Part shown: piece after piece, positions 15,733 to 23,619 of the stretch | Numbering within the stretch: the stretch's first letter is position 1 | Layout of the letters: each line of letters begins with the position of its first letter | Assembly (NCBI GenBank): GCA_036260935.1 | Contig: DATALQ010000045.1 | Coordinates: 15,129-79,128 of the forward strand | Length of the DNA: 64,000 nucleotides | DNA from: JAEYOM01 sp036260935 | Lineage (GTDB): Bacteria > Bacillota > Clostridia > Acetivibrionales > DTU013 | Reading direction: 5' to 3' | Made by a program: the position numbers and the translations under genes | The notes under the pieces: generated by a model | The model's database searches: none | The model's input: the letters and a program-made list of their open reading frames with translations, nothing else | Told to the model about the DNA's origin: nothing

Positions 15733-18174
15733 CTAACTCCTGCTTATCTCCCTCACCTTTCTTGCATAGATGTTGGTCAGTTCCTCCGCAAACTCCGCGC
15801 TTGTGCTTTCTCCTATAACCTTTACCATGGGTTTTTCCGCGTCAGGCAAAACCAGCACCCATCCCCTGTCATTATATACCTTTACGCCTTCAAGTGTCTC
15901 GACCCTGTTCCCGCCGTTTTCCTGTATAAGCCTCCGTATCACCTTTCCTTTACTGTTCCAGCCGCATTCCACTTCCTGCCTGTGCATATGTATTTCCGGC
16001 AGCATGTCTACGAGTTCGGAAAGACTGAGCCTATTGACAGACATATAATCAAGAAGCCTTACAAGCCCGGCGATGGCGTCAAAATGAAGCGTAAACTGTT
16101 CGAGCAGCTCCTCCCCTGTATTCCTGCCGAGCAGCTGACCCATTATATCACGTGAAGAGTTCTTGGTCCTTATTACCTTTCCCTGATACTGTTCCGCTAT
16201 CTTTTCAACGGCCTGACTGGCCGAAAGAGGTACGACAACCGTTCCGCCCCCAAGGTTCCTGAGGAGCACGAGCGATATAAGTGCTATAAACGTATCCTCC
16301 AGCACTATCCTGCCCTTCCGGTCGACCAGTACCATTTTTTCGCAGGATTCTTCTATGGAAACACCCATATCGAAGCCTTCCTTCACTACGAAGCCCGAAA
16401 ACCCTCCCATGCTGACAGGCGTGAGGCTGCCGTCCTGGTCGTTGACCGTTTTTACACTTGCGCCCAGTTCGGCAAGAAGGTCCGAAATGACCTGCGAATG
16501 TAGGTGTGAAGTGGTATTCAGCGCTATTTTGAAATTCAGTTTTTCAGACTTCACTCCTCTGAGTATGTTTTTAAGGTAGAATTCATCATACCCGCGTACT
16601 TCTGTTATTTCGCTGATGCAGTCGCAGCTGCACCTGCCGAAATCGTCCCTGGCAAATATGTTTTCTATCTTTCGTTCGAGGCCTCGTTCGACATTATTTC
16701 CAGACTTGTCGAGAAAATCCATTACGAGCCTTGTGCTCTCGCCGGAACATACGCTTATATGGACCCCCCCATCAAGCCGGTAGAATCTGACGGCGGAACG
16801 CATGACAGGCAGCAGCAGCCTTCCGAAATCATATACCTTGATACCGGAGGATACCAGTCCTGAAACAAACGCATTTCTGATCATTATCGAAGCAGGCGAT
16901 CCATCGCTGCTGATGCCCAGTCTGCCTTTGTTTCCATACACCGCGCCAAGGGAAGCTCCAAGTTTCGCTGAAAATTCCGGCGTCATATCTATGTTAATAT
17001 CACCGGTTACCCCTCTGTTGCCGAATATCTGCCTGCCTGTTTTGGATCCCCAGACCAGGTTTGCATCGACTTCCGCTCCCGGTCCAACAAGCTTGCCCGG
17101 CCATATTTTAACGGACGGGTTTATTATTGCCCGTTCGCCTATAAGAGACCGTTCACCTATCACAGACTGTTCATATGCCGCTACGCCCTGCTTGAGATTT
17201 ACATTTCCGCACAGTATGCTGCCGCGTAGCTGTGTTTTAGCTCCAATACTGCAGTTCTTCCAGACTATCCCGTGCTTTATGCTGCAATCCTTCGAAATTA
17301 CGTTATTATCTCCAATAACTGAGTAGCTGCCAATTTCCGTATTTTCACCCAGGTGACAGCCGGAGCCTATGATACATGGCGAATTGAGTTTCACCCCAGG
17401 AGCTATTTCGGTTCCGCTACCTATCCAAATACCCTTCTCAAACTCCCGCCCCGGAATGTTCACACGTACCGCGCCGTTCAATATGTCCGCCTGCGCCTGG
17501 AGGTATGCGCCGATATCGCCGATATCGCACCAGTAATCTTCAGTGACATAGCCGAACAGGTTTTTGTTCTCCTTCAGCAGCAGCGGAAACAGGTCACGGC
17601 TAAAATCAAAGACCTCCCCGGGTTTTATATAATCGAATACTTCAGGTGACAATATATAAATACCTGTATTTGCCGTATCGCTGAAAACTTCCCCCCAGCT
17701 GGGTTTTTCCAAAAAACGGATTATTCTTCCGTCAGGACCTGTGACCACGACGCCGTATTCCAAAGGTATATCAACGCGCTTCAGGATCAGGGTAGCCATC
17801 GAATTTCTGTCTCTGTGGAACCTTACCGCACTTTTCAGGTCTATATCCGTCAGCGCATCGCCGCTTATAACAAGAAAAGTATCGTCCAGGAAGGCTTCGG
17901 CATTTTTAACGCTTCCCGCCGTTCCAAGCGGCTTATCCTCTATGTAATACCTCAATTTGACGCCGAAGGGATCGCCGTCCTCAAAGTATTCACTTATAAG
18001 GTCGGGCATGTACTGCAGAGTTGCGGCTATATTAGTTATACCATGCTTTTTGAGGAGTTCAAGGATATGTTCCATAACGGGCTTGTTTGCCACAGGGACC
18101 ATGGGCTTGGGCCTGCAGCAGGTAAGCGGTCTAAGTCTCGTACCTTCTCCGCCGGCCATAATAACAGCTTTCAT
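15733..18174 (-). CDS. Sugar-1-phosphate nucleotidyltransferase fused to a degenerate phosphomutase domain
   Basis: An 813-residue protein in three parts. Residues 1-235 are a nucleotidyltransferase (MAGGEGTRLRPLT, then RPKPMVPVANKP, and VISGDALTDIDL for the metal site). About 245-365 are hexapeptide beta-helix repeats (IGSGCHLGENTEIGSYSVIG). About 370-813 follow the layout of phosphomannomutases. The phosphomutase part has lost its key motifs: where S-A-S-H-N-P is expected there is HISVCSGEST, and where the D-G-D-x-D-R metal loop is expected there is SIEESCEKMVLVDRKG. From memory, cyanobacterial homologues are also degenerate here. It is usually called mannose-1-phosphate guanylyltransferase, but the sugar is unproven. 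ATG 18174 is chosen (AAAGGG nine bases upstream) over an ATG nine bases earlier. Confidence 0.85.
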   Translation of the reverse strand: MKAVIMAGGEGTRLRPLTCCRPKPMVPVANKPVMEHILELLKKHGITNIAATLQYMPDLISEYFEDGDPFGVKLRYYIEDKPLGTAGSVKNAEAFLDDTFLVISGDALTDIDLKSAVRFHRDRNSMATLILKRVDIPLEYGVVVTGPDGRIIRFLEKPSWGEVFSDTANTGIYILSPEVFDYIKPGEVFDFSRDLFPLLLKENKNLFGYVTEDYWCDIGDIGAYLQAQADILNGAVRVNIPGREFEKGIWIGSGTEIAPGVKLNSPCIIGSGCHLGENTEIGSYSVIGDNNVISKDCSIKHGIVWKNCSIGAKTQLRGSILCGNVNLKQGVAAYEQSVIGERSLIGERAIINPSVKIWPGKLVGPGAEVDANLVWGSKTGRQIFGNRGVTGDINIDMTPEFSAKLGASLGAVYGNKGRLGISSDGSPASIMIRNAFVSGLVSSGIKVYDFGRLLLPVMRSAVRFYRLDGGVHISVCSGESTRLVMDFLDKSGNNVERGLERKIENIFARDDFGRCSCDCISEITEVRGYDEFYLKNILRGVKSEKLNFKIALNTTSHLHSQVISDLLAELGASVKTVNDQDGSLTPVSMGGFSGFVVKEGFDMGVSIEESCEKMVLVDRKGRIVLEDTFIALISLVLLRNLGGGTVVVPLSASQAVEKIAEQYQGKVIRTKNSSRDIMGQLLGRNTGEELLEQFTLHFDAIAGLVRLLDYMSVNRLSLSELVDMLPEIHMHRQEVECGWNSKGKVIRRLIQENGGNRVETLEGVKVYNDRGWVLVLPDAEKPMVKVIGESTSAEFAEELTNIYARKVREISRS

Positions 18175-18300
18175 CAGATTCATCCCTTTACCGTTTCTAT
18201 ATTTGTAAGATCATGCATTTCAGTATTAATTTCTGCCTCAGCGGCAAAAAACATACGGATAAGCAGCATGAATTATCACAGGCAAATATGTATATGCTAA

Positions 18301-18440
18301 GGATCGGATAAAATATTAATTCCGATTTCTTTTCGGGGAATGGAGCGGGCTGGTCGCAAGCTTTGCTTGCTGCTCGCCCATGCAACCTGGTTAGTGCAGT
18401 TCCCCGAAAAGATTATCGGAAGTTATATTTTTACGATTCC
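18301..18440. repeat. Second large imperfect palindrome
   Basis: About 140 bases. The left arm GGATCGGATAAAATATTAA continues TTCCGATTTCTTTTCGGGGAA; the right arm in reverse complement reads GGAATCGTAAAAATATAACT, then TCCGATAATCTTTTCGGGGAA. The centre contains a GCAAGCTTTGCTTGC palindrome and GGGC/GCCC pairs. It lies between divergent genes (nucleotidyltransferase and starch-binding-type protein). The sequence differs from the palindrome at 5951-6120, but size and design are alike. Confidence 0.7.
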
Positions 18441-18485
18441 TAAAAACGGTTGCGTAAATTCCTGAATATTTTGAAAGGCGTTAAT

Positions 18486-18806
18486 ATGGCAAACAAGCGA
18501 CAAAACTTCGACTACGTGGAAAATGGAGTGGCTATAAGCCCTGCTGTTCCTATGGTTGGCGACAGGGTGAAAATAATATATGACGGGATCCTGTCAAAAA
18601 ACGGCGCCACAGGGATGAATGTTCATCTGGGTTATGGAGCCAATATGGAAAATGAACAGGATATTCCGATGGAAAGAAGTGAAACCTGCTACGAGGCTAC
18701 TGTTCCAGCATTGAGAGAGTCTTATCTCAAATTGAGCTTCAGGGACCAGGCAAATAATGTTGACGATAATTCCGGCAGCTTCTACAGTTTCGACATAACA
18801 GGCTAA
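18486..18806 (+). CDS. Stand-alone starch-binding-type domain (CBM25/53-like)
   Basis: A 106-residue protein consisting of one domain. VKIIYDGILSKNGA, VHLGYGANMENEQDIPMER, CYEATVPA and LKLSFRDQANNVDDNSG follow the pattern of starch-binding modules of the CBM25/CBM53 type (VxIxYDGLLxxxGA, HxGYG, FxDxAxxWDNN). The tryptophan expected after HLGYG and the one before DNN are replaced here (N and V), so sugar binding may be changed. There is no signal peptide, so it is probably cytoplasmic, perhaps acting on glycogen. GAAAGGCG lies upstream of ATG 18486. A terminator follows at 18845. Confidence 0.75.
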   Translation: MANKRQNFDYVENGVAISPAVPMVGDRVKIIYDGILSKNGATGMNVHLGYGANMENEQDIPMERSETCYEATVPALRESYLKLSFRDQANNVDDNSGSFYSFDITG

Positions 18807-18844
18807 AACGGGCCACACTCTTGGGCAGTTGAGGCCCCGGCAAA

Positions 18845-18873
18845 AGAAAAACCCGGATTGACCGGGTTTTTAG
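18845..18873. terminator. Bidirectional terminator
   Basis: AAAAACCCGG-ATTGA-CCGGGTTTTT between the convergent starch-binding-type gene and folT; runs of A and T on both sides allow use in both directions. Confidence 0.88.
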
Positions 18874-18900
18874 TTTACTTTGCTAGTCTTCTTTTCATTT

Positions 18901-19431
18901 TCATTGTTTCCGCTTGATTCCATCTTGTCGGGACGCCGCTTCGAAACGCCTTCCGGCATATTTCCAAAACAACGATATAATTATTACCTGTACGGGCAGC
19001 ATTGCCGCGCTTTTGATAATGCGCACCGGAAGCAGGGCCATATAGCCTTTTCCGAGCAGAATCGTCAGCCAGTATGTATTCAAAGCGATGTCAATGAAAA
19101 CAGTAACGCACAATACTGCCAGTATGATGCGTAAAAGTGTTTTTGGTTTGTTGTAAAGAAACAAACCGTAGATTGTACCAGTCAGGAACGCACTTAGCGT
19201 AAAACCCGCAAAATACGGGCCGCTTGGGGCAATCAACATTCCAAGCAGGTCTCCCGCGATAGACCCCAACCCGCCTGTCAGCGGCCCGAAAAGCATCGAT
19301 GCAAATGCCTGCGGCAAAAAGCCGAAGCTTATCCTGATGATATCGATTTTAATTACGGGAATCAGATAGGTCAGCACGACGTACATGGCCACAAACAGGC
19401 TCATGAACACAAGTATCCTAGTCTTTTTCAT
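18901..19431 (-). CDS. folT: Folate ECF transporter S component
   Basis: A 176-residue protein with six hydrophobic segments. The block ISFGFLPQAFASMLFGPLTGGLGSIAGDLLG and the later GPYFAGFTLSAFLTG are typical of S components, and the family is the FolT type that captures folates for the shared energy-coupling module (not in this window). AAAGGAGGTG sits upstream of the ATG. The folate assignment is strengthened by the tetrahydrofolate riboswitch in its leader. The C-terminus is basic (RRFEAASRQDGIKRKQ). Confidence 0.92.
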   Translation of the reverse strand: MKKTRILVFMSLFVAMYVVLTYLIPVIKIDIIRISFGFLPQAFASMLFGPLTGGLGSIAGDLLGMLIAPSGPYFAGFTLSAFLTGTIYGLFLYNKPKTLLRIILAVLCVTVFIDIALNTYWLTILLGKGYMALLPVRIIKSAAMLPVQVIIISLFWKYAGRRFEAASRQDGIKRKQ

Positions 19432-19540
19432 TCCAGCACCTCCTTTCCTTCATAGGCCTTCCATACCGACAGACTCTCCGGTAGTAGACAGGCCCCTTCT
19501 CAACGACATGGCGTCACAGAAGGAAGGAAATGCCCTCATG

Positions 19541-19646
19541 TGGCAGCGGAATGCGATCATTGCACCGCAAATCCCAAGGATTTTTCGTCCAGCGGCAACT
19601 TCCCGTCCGGCTGGCACTTTACGCGCAATGACCTACTCTGTCATTT
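19541..19646 (-). promoter_or_regulatory. Tetrahydrofolate (THF) riboswitch
   Basis: Read on the minus strand, the leader contains the conserved parts of the class I THF aptamer in order: AGAGTAGGTCATTGCGCGTAA, AGTGCC, a hairpin (CCAGC...GCTGG), GACGAA, a short stem (AATCC...GGATT), TGCGGTGCAATGATCGCATT, then CCGCT pairing back to the 5' side. Downstream, TTTCCTTC can pair with GAAGGAAA overlapping the folT ribosome-binding region, and another hairpin (GGCCT...AGGCC, about 19460-19500) lies between. Translational control is therefore plausible (inference). Confidence 0.85.
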
Positions 19647-19681
19647 AGAAAGTAAATTGTTTGCGGTTGAACCGTACCTTC

Positions 19682-19710
19682 ATTATAATTCAACCATCAG
19701 TTATAAGCAA
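19682..19710 (-). promoter_or_regulatory. Promoter of riboswitch-folT
   Basis: On the minus strand TTGCTT (19710-19705), a 17-base spacer, TATAAT (19687-19682). The predicted start site is about 30 bases before the aptamer. Confidence 0.78.
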
Positions 19711-19754
19711 TAATATATTTGCATAATTATACACCGCTGACCCGGAGGGTGTAT

Positions 19755-20009
19755 TTACGGCCTTGTCATCCGTTCCAGCTCGAAAAGGAACCTCAAAGCT
19801 TCATCCCCAGACCTTCCGCACATCTCTTCCGACGGTTTCAGGCCAATGCAGAATTTGGGCCTTTCGGGCTTACCGAAAAGCTTGCATCTGTTATCGCCGG
19901 TAAGCTGTACGCAGCGTATGCCGGAAGGTTTCCCTTCCGGCATCCCGGGTATCGGCGATGTTATCGAAGGAGCGATGCAGCACGCTCCGCAGCCTGGTCT
20001 GCAGTTCAT
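19755..20009 (-). CDS. YkgJ-type cysteine cluster protein
   Basis: An 84-residue protein with CRPGCGACC near the start, the block IPGMPEGKPSGIRCVQL, DNRCKLFG and PKFC plus a further Cys (EEMCG). This is the pattern of YkgJ-type zinc/iron-chelating proteins, whose exact role is unknown. The start is placed at ATG 20009, right before the first Cys, with GCGGGGG upstream. An earlier in-frame ATG would overlap the end of valS and add 35 residues without family similarity. It follows valS by 56 bases and is probably cotranscribed. Confidence 0.85.
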   Translation of the reverse strand: MNCRPGCGACCIAPSITSPIPGMPEGKPSGIRCVQLTGDNRCKLFGKPERPKFCIGLKPSEEMCGRSGDEALRFLFELERMTRP

Positions 20010-20065
20010 TTTTATACCCCCGCTGTCCAATATATTTGTAGCCATATACTTATCACACCAAATGA

Positions 20066-22567
20066 TCAATTTTGTTCCCTGGATATGATCATGACTTCCT
20101 TTGCCCTGCAGCATGCCCTTATATCGGGAATAGTCCTCTCGAACATGGCGGCAAGTCTTTTATCGGTTTCGACAACGATCCTGTCCATATCGGCTTTCAT
20201 CGAAAGCGAACGTTCAGATTTGAACTTCCTGGCACCTGCTATGACTTCCTTGAGTTTTTCCCCGAAATCCATTATATCATTATCGGAGCAGCTTTCATTA
20301 TCCCATATGAGCTTATGCAGAGAAATGCTCTGTTCGTGTTTTCTGTAAAAATCCTGATAAATATACTCCGTTATATGCGGGACATAGATGGCATACAGCT
20401 TCAGTATATTCAGGAGGGTAGCGTAAAGGGCCTTCTGAGCTGATCTGCGCGCCTTTTCCCCGTGGATGTCGGGCTGATACAGCCGTTCCTTGACTATCTC
20501 CAGATAATTGTCGCAAAAATCCCTCCAGAAGAAATCGTCGATCACATGCCTTGCAGCACCTGTTTCGTATTGGTCAAGAAGCTTTGCAGCCTCATGGATC
20601 GTATATTTGCAGCTTTCCATTATCCAGAGGTCGACTGGGAGGAGTTCCGTTTCCATACCCGGGTCAAAGTCCTGAAGGTGTGATATCGAAAATCCCGCAG
20701 CATTCCATAGCTTCGTCACGAACCTTTGTGCCGTCCCAAGCTCATCGCGCGAGAAGAAGGTGTCAGTCCCGAGCCTTGAATTGGCGGACCAGTAACGTAT
20801 TACGTCGGCGGAGTGGCTTTCGATAAGAAACTTCGGCGAAATGTCCGAATTGTTTTTCGATTTGCTTATCTTCTCGCCCTTTTTGGCTAAAACAAAACCG
20901 CAAATCATGATATCCCTCCAGGGTATCCTTCCCGTATGGTACAGGCTCTTGACGATCGTGTAAAACGCCCAGGTACGTATGATCTCATGGGCCTGAGTGC
21001 GCATGCTCATCGGCAGAAGACCGGAACTCATATCGTCCGCCTCCCCCCACCTTGCGTTTATCTGGGGCGTAACCGACGACGTCGCCCAGGTGTCTAAAAC
21101 AGCGTTTTCGGGTATAAAATCGGTACAACCACAGCAGCAGGCTTCCTTCGGCGACACTTCCTGAGGATTGACGGGCAGATCTCCCTCATCAGCAGGCATT
21201 GGCTTGCCACAAGCCTTACAGTACCACATGGGAATAGGAACGCCAAAATATCGCTGTCTCGAGATGCACCAATCCCATTTGAGGTTTTCAACCCAAAGTA
21301 TATACCTGTTTTTCATGTGTTCGGGATACCAGTTGATCTCGTTGGCAGCTTTAAGGTAAGCCTGCTTATTGGACAATATGTCGATATACCATTGCTTTGA
21401 GGGTATTATCTCTATGTCCTTACCGCAGCGCTCATGGACGGCAACAGTATGTACTATCTGTTCTGTCTTTACTAGGAGCCCGTTTTCTTCCAACAGGTGT
21501 ATTATACGCTTCCTGGCCGCCGTAACCGGAAGACCTCCGATGAACGGAACATCCCTGGCAATAGTACCGTCTGCCAGAATGACTTTCCTGAAGGGAAGCT
21601 TATGCTTCCCGTACCATTCAACGTCCGTGCTGTCGCCGAAGGTAGCGCACATAACGACACCAGTACCTTTACACATGTCGACCTTTTCATCTGACTTGAC
21701 CGGTATTTCATAGCCATATAGCGGGACAGCAGACATACTGCCGATATAACCGGCATATCTTTCGTCCTGCGGGTTGACGAACAGGCAGACGCAACCATAA
21801 AGCAGTTCCGGGCGTGTCGTTGCGACTATCAGTTCACCTTCCGCTTCATTGGAATAGTCAAGTGCAATGCCGTCACGATCAGATTCAACGTTGTCTCCGC
21901 ACGTTAGGCAGGCAGCAGCATTTTCTGTCCTCCCGGTAACACTCCTCCCTGTAGCAGACTGTCCTGATATTCTGAACGGTATATAGCTGAAAACAGTATC
22001 CTTATCTCTCGTATCAAGCTCAGCCTGTGCGATGGAAGTCTGGCATTCCGTACACCACAGGACAGGAGATTCCTTCATGTAGGCCTTGCCTTCCCTGTAA
22101 AGCCTTAGAAAAGATCTTTGAGATATTCTCTGCGCCATCGGGCTGATAGTCTCATACTGGAGCGACCAGTCAACCGAAAAACCAAGCGATTGCCAAAGCT
22201 CTCTGAATTCATCAACATATTTAGCCGCCGTGGCAGAGCATTTTTCAATGAATTTCCCACGTGTCACATCCTTCGCAAAGATACCGTCTTCCCGCTCAAC
22301 GAGTCTTTCGGTGGGAAGTCCGTTATCGTCAAAACCAAAGGGATAAAACACGTTATAACCCTGCATCCGTTTGTAACGTGCGATCATTTCTGCCTGAGCG
22401 TAGGAAAAAATATGCCCGATATGCAGGCTGCCGCTGACGGTCGGCGGCGGTGTGTCGATAGAGAACACCTCTCTCCCGTCGTTTTTATCAAAACGGTAAA
22501 TACTGAATTCTTCCCAAAGCTGCTGCATTTCCTTTTCGGCTTGCCTGAAATCATAAGTCTTTTTCAT
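20066..22567 (-). CDS. valS: Valyl-tRNA synthetase
   Basis: An 833-residue class I synthetase. It has HIGH as SGSLHIGHIFSY, the editing domain with ATTRPELLYGC and GTGVVMCATFGDSTD, a zinc-type cysteine group (CKACG and CCCGC about 30 residues later), KMSKS as KKGEKISKSKNN, then the helical anticodon-binding domain. The recognisable C-terminal coiled-coil arm of typical bacterial ValS (about 880 residues) is short or absent. AGGAGG precedes the ATG. Expression is controlled by the T-box leader at 22612-22924, whose specifier codon GTA agrees with valine. Confidence 0.95.
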   Translation of the reverse strand: MKKTYDFRQAEKEMQQLWEEFSIYRFDKNDGREVFSIDTPPPTVSGSLHIGHIFSYAQAEMIARYKRMQGYNVFYPFGFDDNGLPTERLVEREDGIFAKDVTRGKFIEKCSATAAKYVDEFRELWQSLGFSVDWSLQYETISPMAQRISQRSFLRLYREGKAYMKESPVLWCTECQTSIAQAELDTRDKDTVFSYIPFRISGQSATGRSVTGRTENAAACLTCGDNVESDRDGIALDYSNEAEGELIVATTRPELLYGCVCLFVNPQDERYAGYIGSMSAVPLYGYEIPVKSDEKVDMCKGTGVVMCATFGDSTDVEWYGKHKLPFRKVILADGTIARDVPFIGGLPVTAARKRIIHLLEENGLLVKTEQIVHTVAVHERCGKDIEIIPSKQWYIDILSNKQAYLKAANEINWYPEHMKNRYILWVENLKWDWCISRQRYFGVPIPMWYCKACGKPMPADEGDLPVNPQEVSPKEACCCGCTDFIPENAVLDTWATSSVTPQINARWGEADDMSSGLLPMSMRTQAHEIIRTWAFYTIVKSLYHTGRIPWRDIMICGFVLAKKGEKISKSKNNSDISPKFLIESHSADVIRYWSANSRLGTDTFFSRDELGTAQRFVTKLWNAAGFSISHLQDFDPGMETELLPVDLWIMESCKYTIHEAAKLLDQYETGAARHVIDDFFWRDFCDNYLEIVKERLYQPDIHGEKARRSAQKALYATLLNILKLYAIYVPHITEYIYQDFYRKHEQSISLHKLIWDNESCSDNDIMDFGEKLKEVIAGARKFKSERSLSMKADMDRIVVETDKRLAAMFERTIPDIRACCRAKEVMIISREQN

Positions 22568-22611
22568 AATGGATACCTCCTGACTATTTTACTTACGGCG
22601 CTTTATTTCAT

Positions 22612-22924
22612 TAAAACAAAAGGTTCGCCTCAAGCCAGCGTTGTAACGCCAGCTCAGGGCGAACCGTATATGTTCGTGGTACCACCTGAATTCAGAAAAT
22701 CATCTGCACTCTGTCAGTACGGGAAACCCGAAAGGATGACCGATACTGTTTTCCCTCTAACGGTGGAAAAGTCCGTTGAAGCCTACTTGGATAGTCCTTT
22801 CGGTTCACTGCTCAAAGGCTACTTCCATACTTCCCTCACGAAGACTTACACCTGCCGTCTTCTCTCTTTGCATCGGGAGCGTATGTACTCCTCCTCGTCA
22901 ACGCCGTTTTATCTGTTTACTGTT
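22612..22924 (-). promoter_or_regulatory. T-box leader of valS
   Basis: On the minus strand Stem I contains the AGAGAG and GGTGTAAGTCTTC elements, followed by a specifier loop with GGAAGTAGCC; the likely specifier is GTA (22822-22820), a valine codon. Further on is the T-box core AGGTGGTACCACG (22687-22675), then a long terminator hairpin (GGTTCGCC...GGCGAACC, 22665-22622) running into TTTTGTTTT. Uncharged tRNA-Val would stabilise the antiterminator formed by the T-box core and let valS be transcribed. Confidence 0.92.
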
Positions 22925-22930
22925 TATACA

Positions 22931-22959
22931 ATAATAGTTTATGTACTAAAAAATGTCAA
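22931..22959 (-). promoter_or_regulatory. Promoter of the valS T-box transcript
   Basis: On the minus strand TTGACA (22959-22954), a 17-base spacer, TATTAT (22936-22931); near-consensus and at the right distance from Stem I. Confidence 0.85.
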
Positions 22960-22986
22960 CCACTACTTTAATCATTACAAATCGGA

Positions 22987-23499
22987 TTAAGATTTTACGC
23001 TGTTATACCATTTGACGACATCTGCGAGGTTCTCTTTGCAGACATAATCTCCTCCGTTTTTGAACAAATCCAACGAGGCAAGATCCTCCGGCGTCTTTTC
23101 CGCCTTCTTCTCAATTGATGCTGTAACGTTCTTTGCCATCGTATTCATCATTATTCTGTATATGCCGTGGAGTTTGTTTATGTCATAGCCACCCTTCAGG
23201 TAAAACACCTTTGCGTCCTTTATCTTATAACGATTGACCGTCTCTTCCGCAAACTTTTCCGACGGGTTTGCCATACCGACAGTACAGACAGCTTTCACCG
23301 CATACTTTCCTGCCGCTTTACCAAAGCCCTTAACGCTGCCTGCCATGAGCCATCCCATGAAAATTACCTCGTCGCCTTTTGAAAGCACTTTACCGGCATT
23401 TTTCAGCTCGCAGGCCTGCAAACCTGTTTCGCCGGAAAGAAGCTCCGCATAATGCTTCGTATGCCCGGCATTTGATTCATATACTATTGCTTTTATCAT
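22987..23499 (-). CDS. Flavodoxin-like protein
   Basis: A 170-residue protein. The N-terminus IKAIVYESNAGHTKHYAELL has the flavodoxin FMN-phosphate loop form (S-N-A-G-H-T), followed by EVIFMGWLMAGSVKGFGKAA (second flavin loop region) and AVCTVGMANPSEKF. The C-terminal half (YDINKLHGIYRIMMNTMAK) is typical of flavodoxin-domain proteins of Clostridia that act as electron carriers or protoporphyrinogen oxidase-like proteins. The start is placed at ATG 23499 after GGGGGCG; the longer frame runs into A/T-rich leader. It is a single gene. Substrate unknown. Confidence 0.75.
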   Translation of the reverse strand: MIKAIVYESNAGHTKHYAELLSGETGLQACELKNAGKVLSKGDEVIFMGWLMAGSVKGFGKAAGKYAVKAVCTVGMANPSEKFAEETVNRYKIKDAKVFYLKGGYDINKLHGIYRIMMNTMAKNVTASIEKKAEKTPEDLASLDLFKNGGDYVCKENLADVVKWYNSVKS

Positions 23500-23547
23500 A
23501 GCTTCGCCCCCGTTAATAAAATATATTGCATATTTTATAATAAAACA

Positions 23548-23577
23548 CAAAAAGTCCCTGTAAGCAAGGACTTTTTA
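23548..23577 (-). terminator. Terminator after the SLH protein gene
   Basis: AAAAAGTCC-CTGTAAGCAA-GGACTTTTT; symmetrical. On the minus strand it follows the stop codon at 23620 by about 45 bases. Confidence 0.85.
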
Positions 23578-23619
23578 TGTCTACAACTCAAGCACCGATA
23601 AGGGATATCTTTAAAGGCA

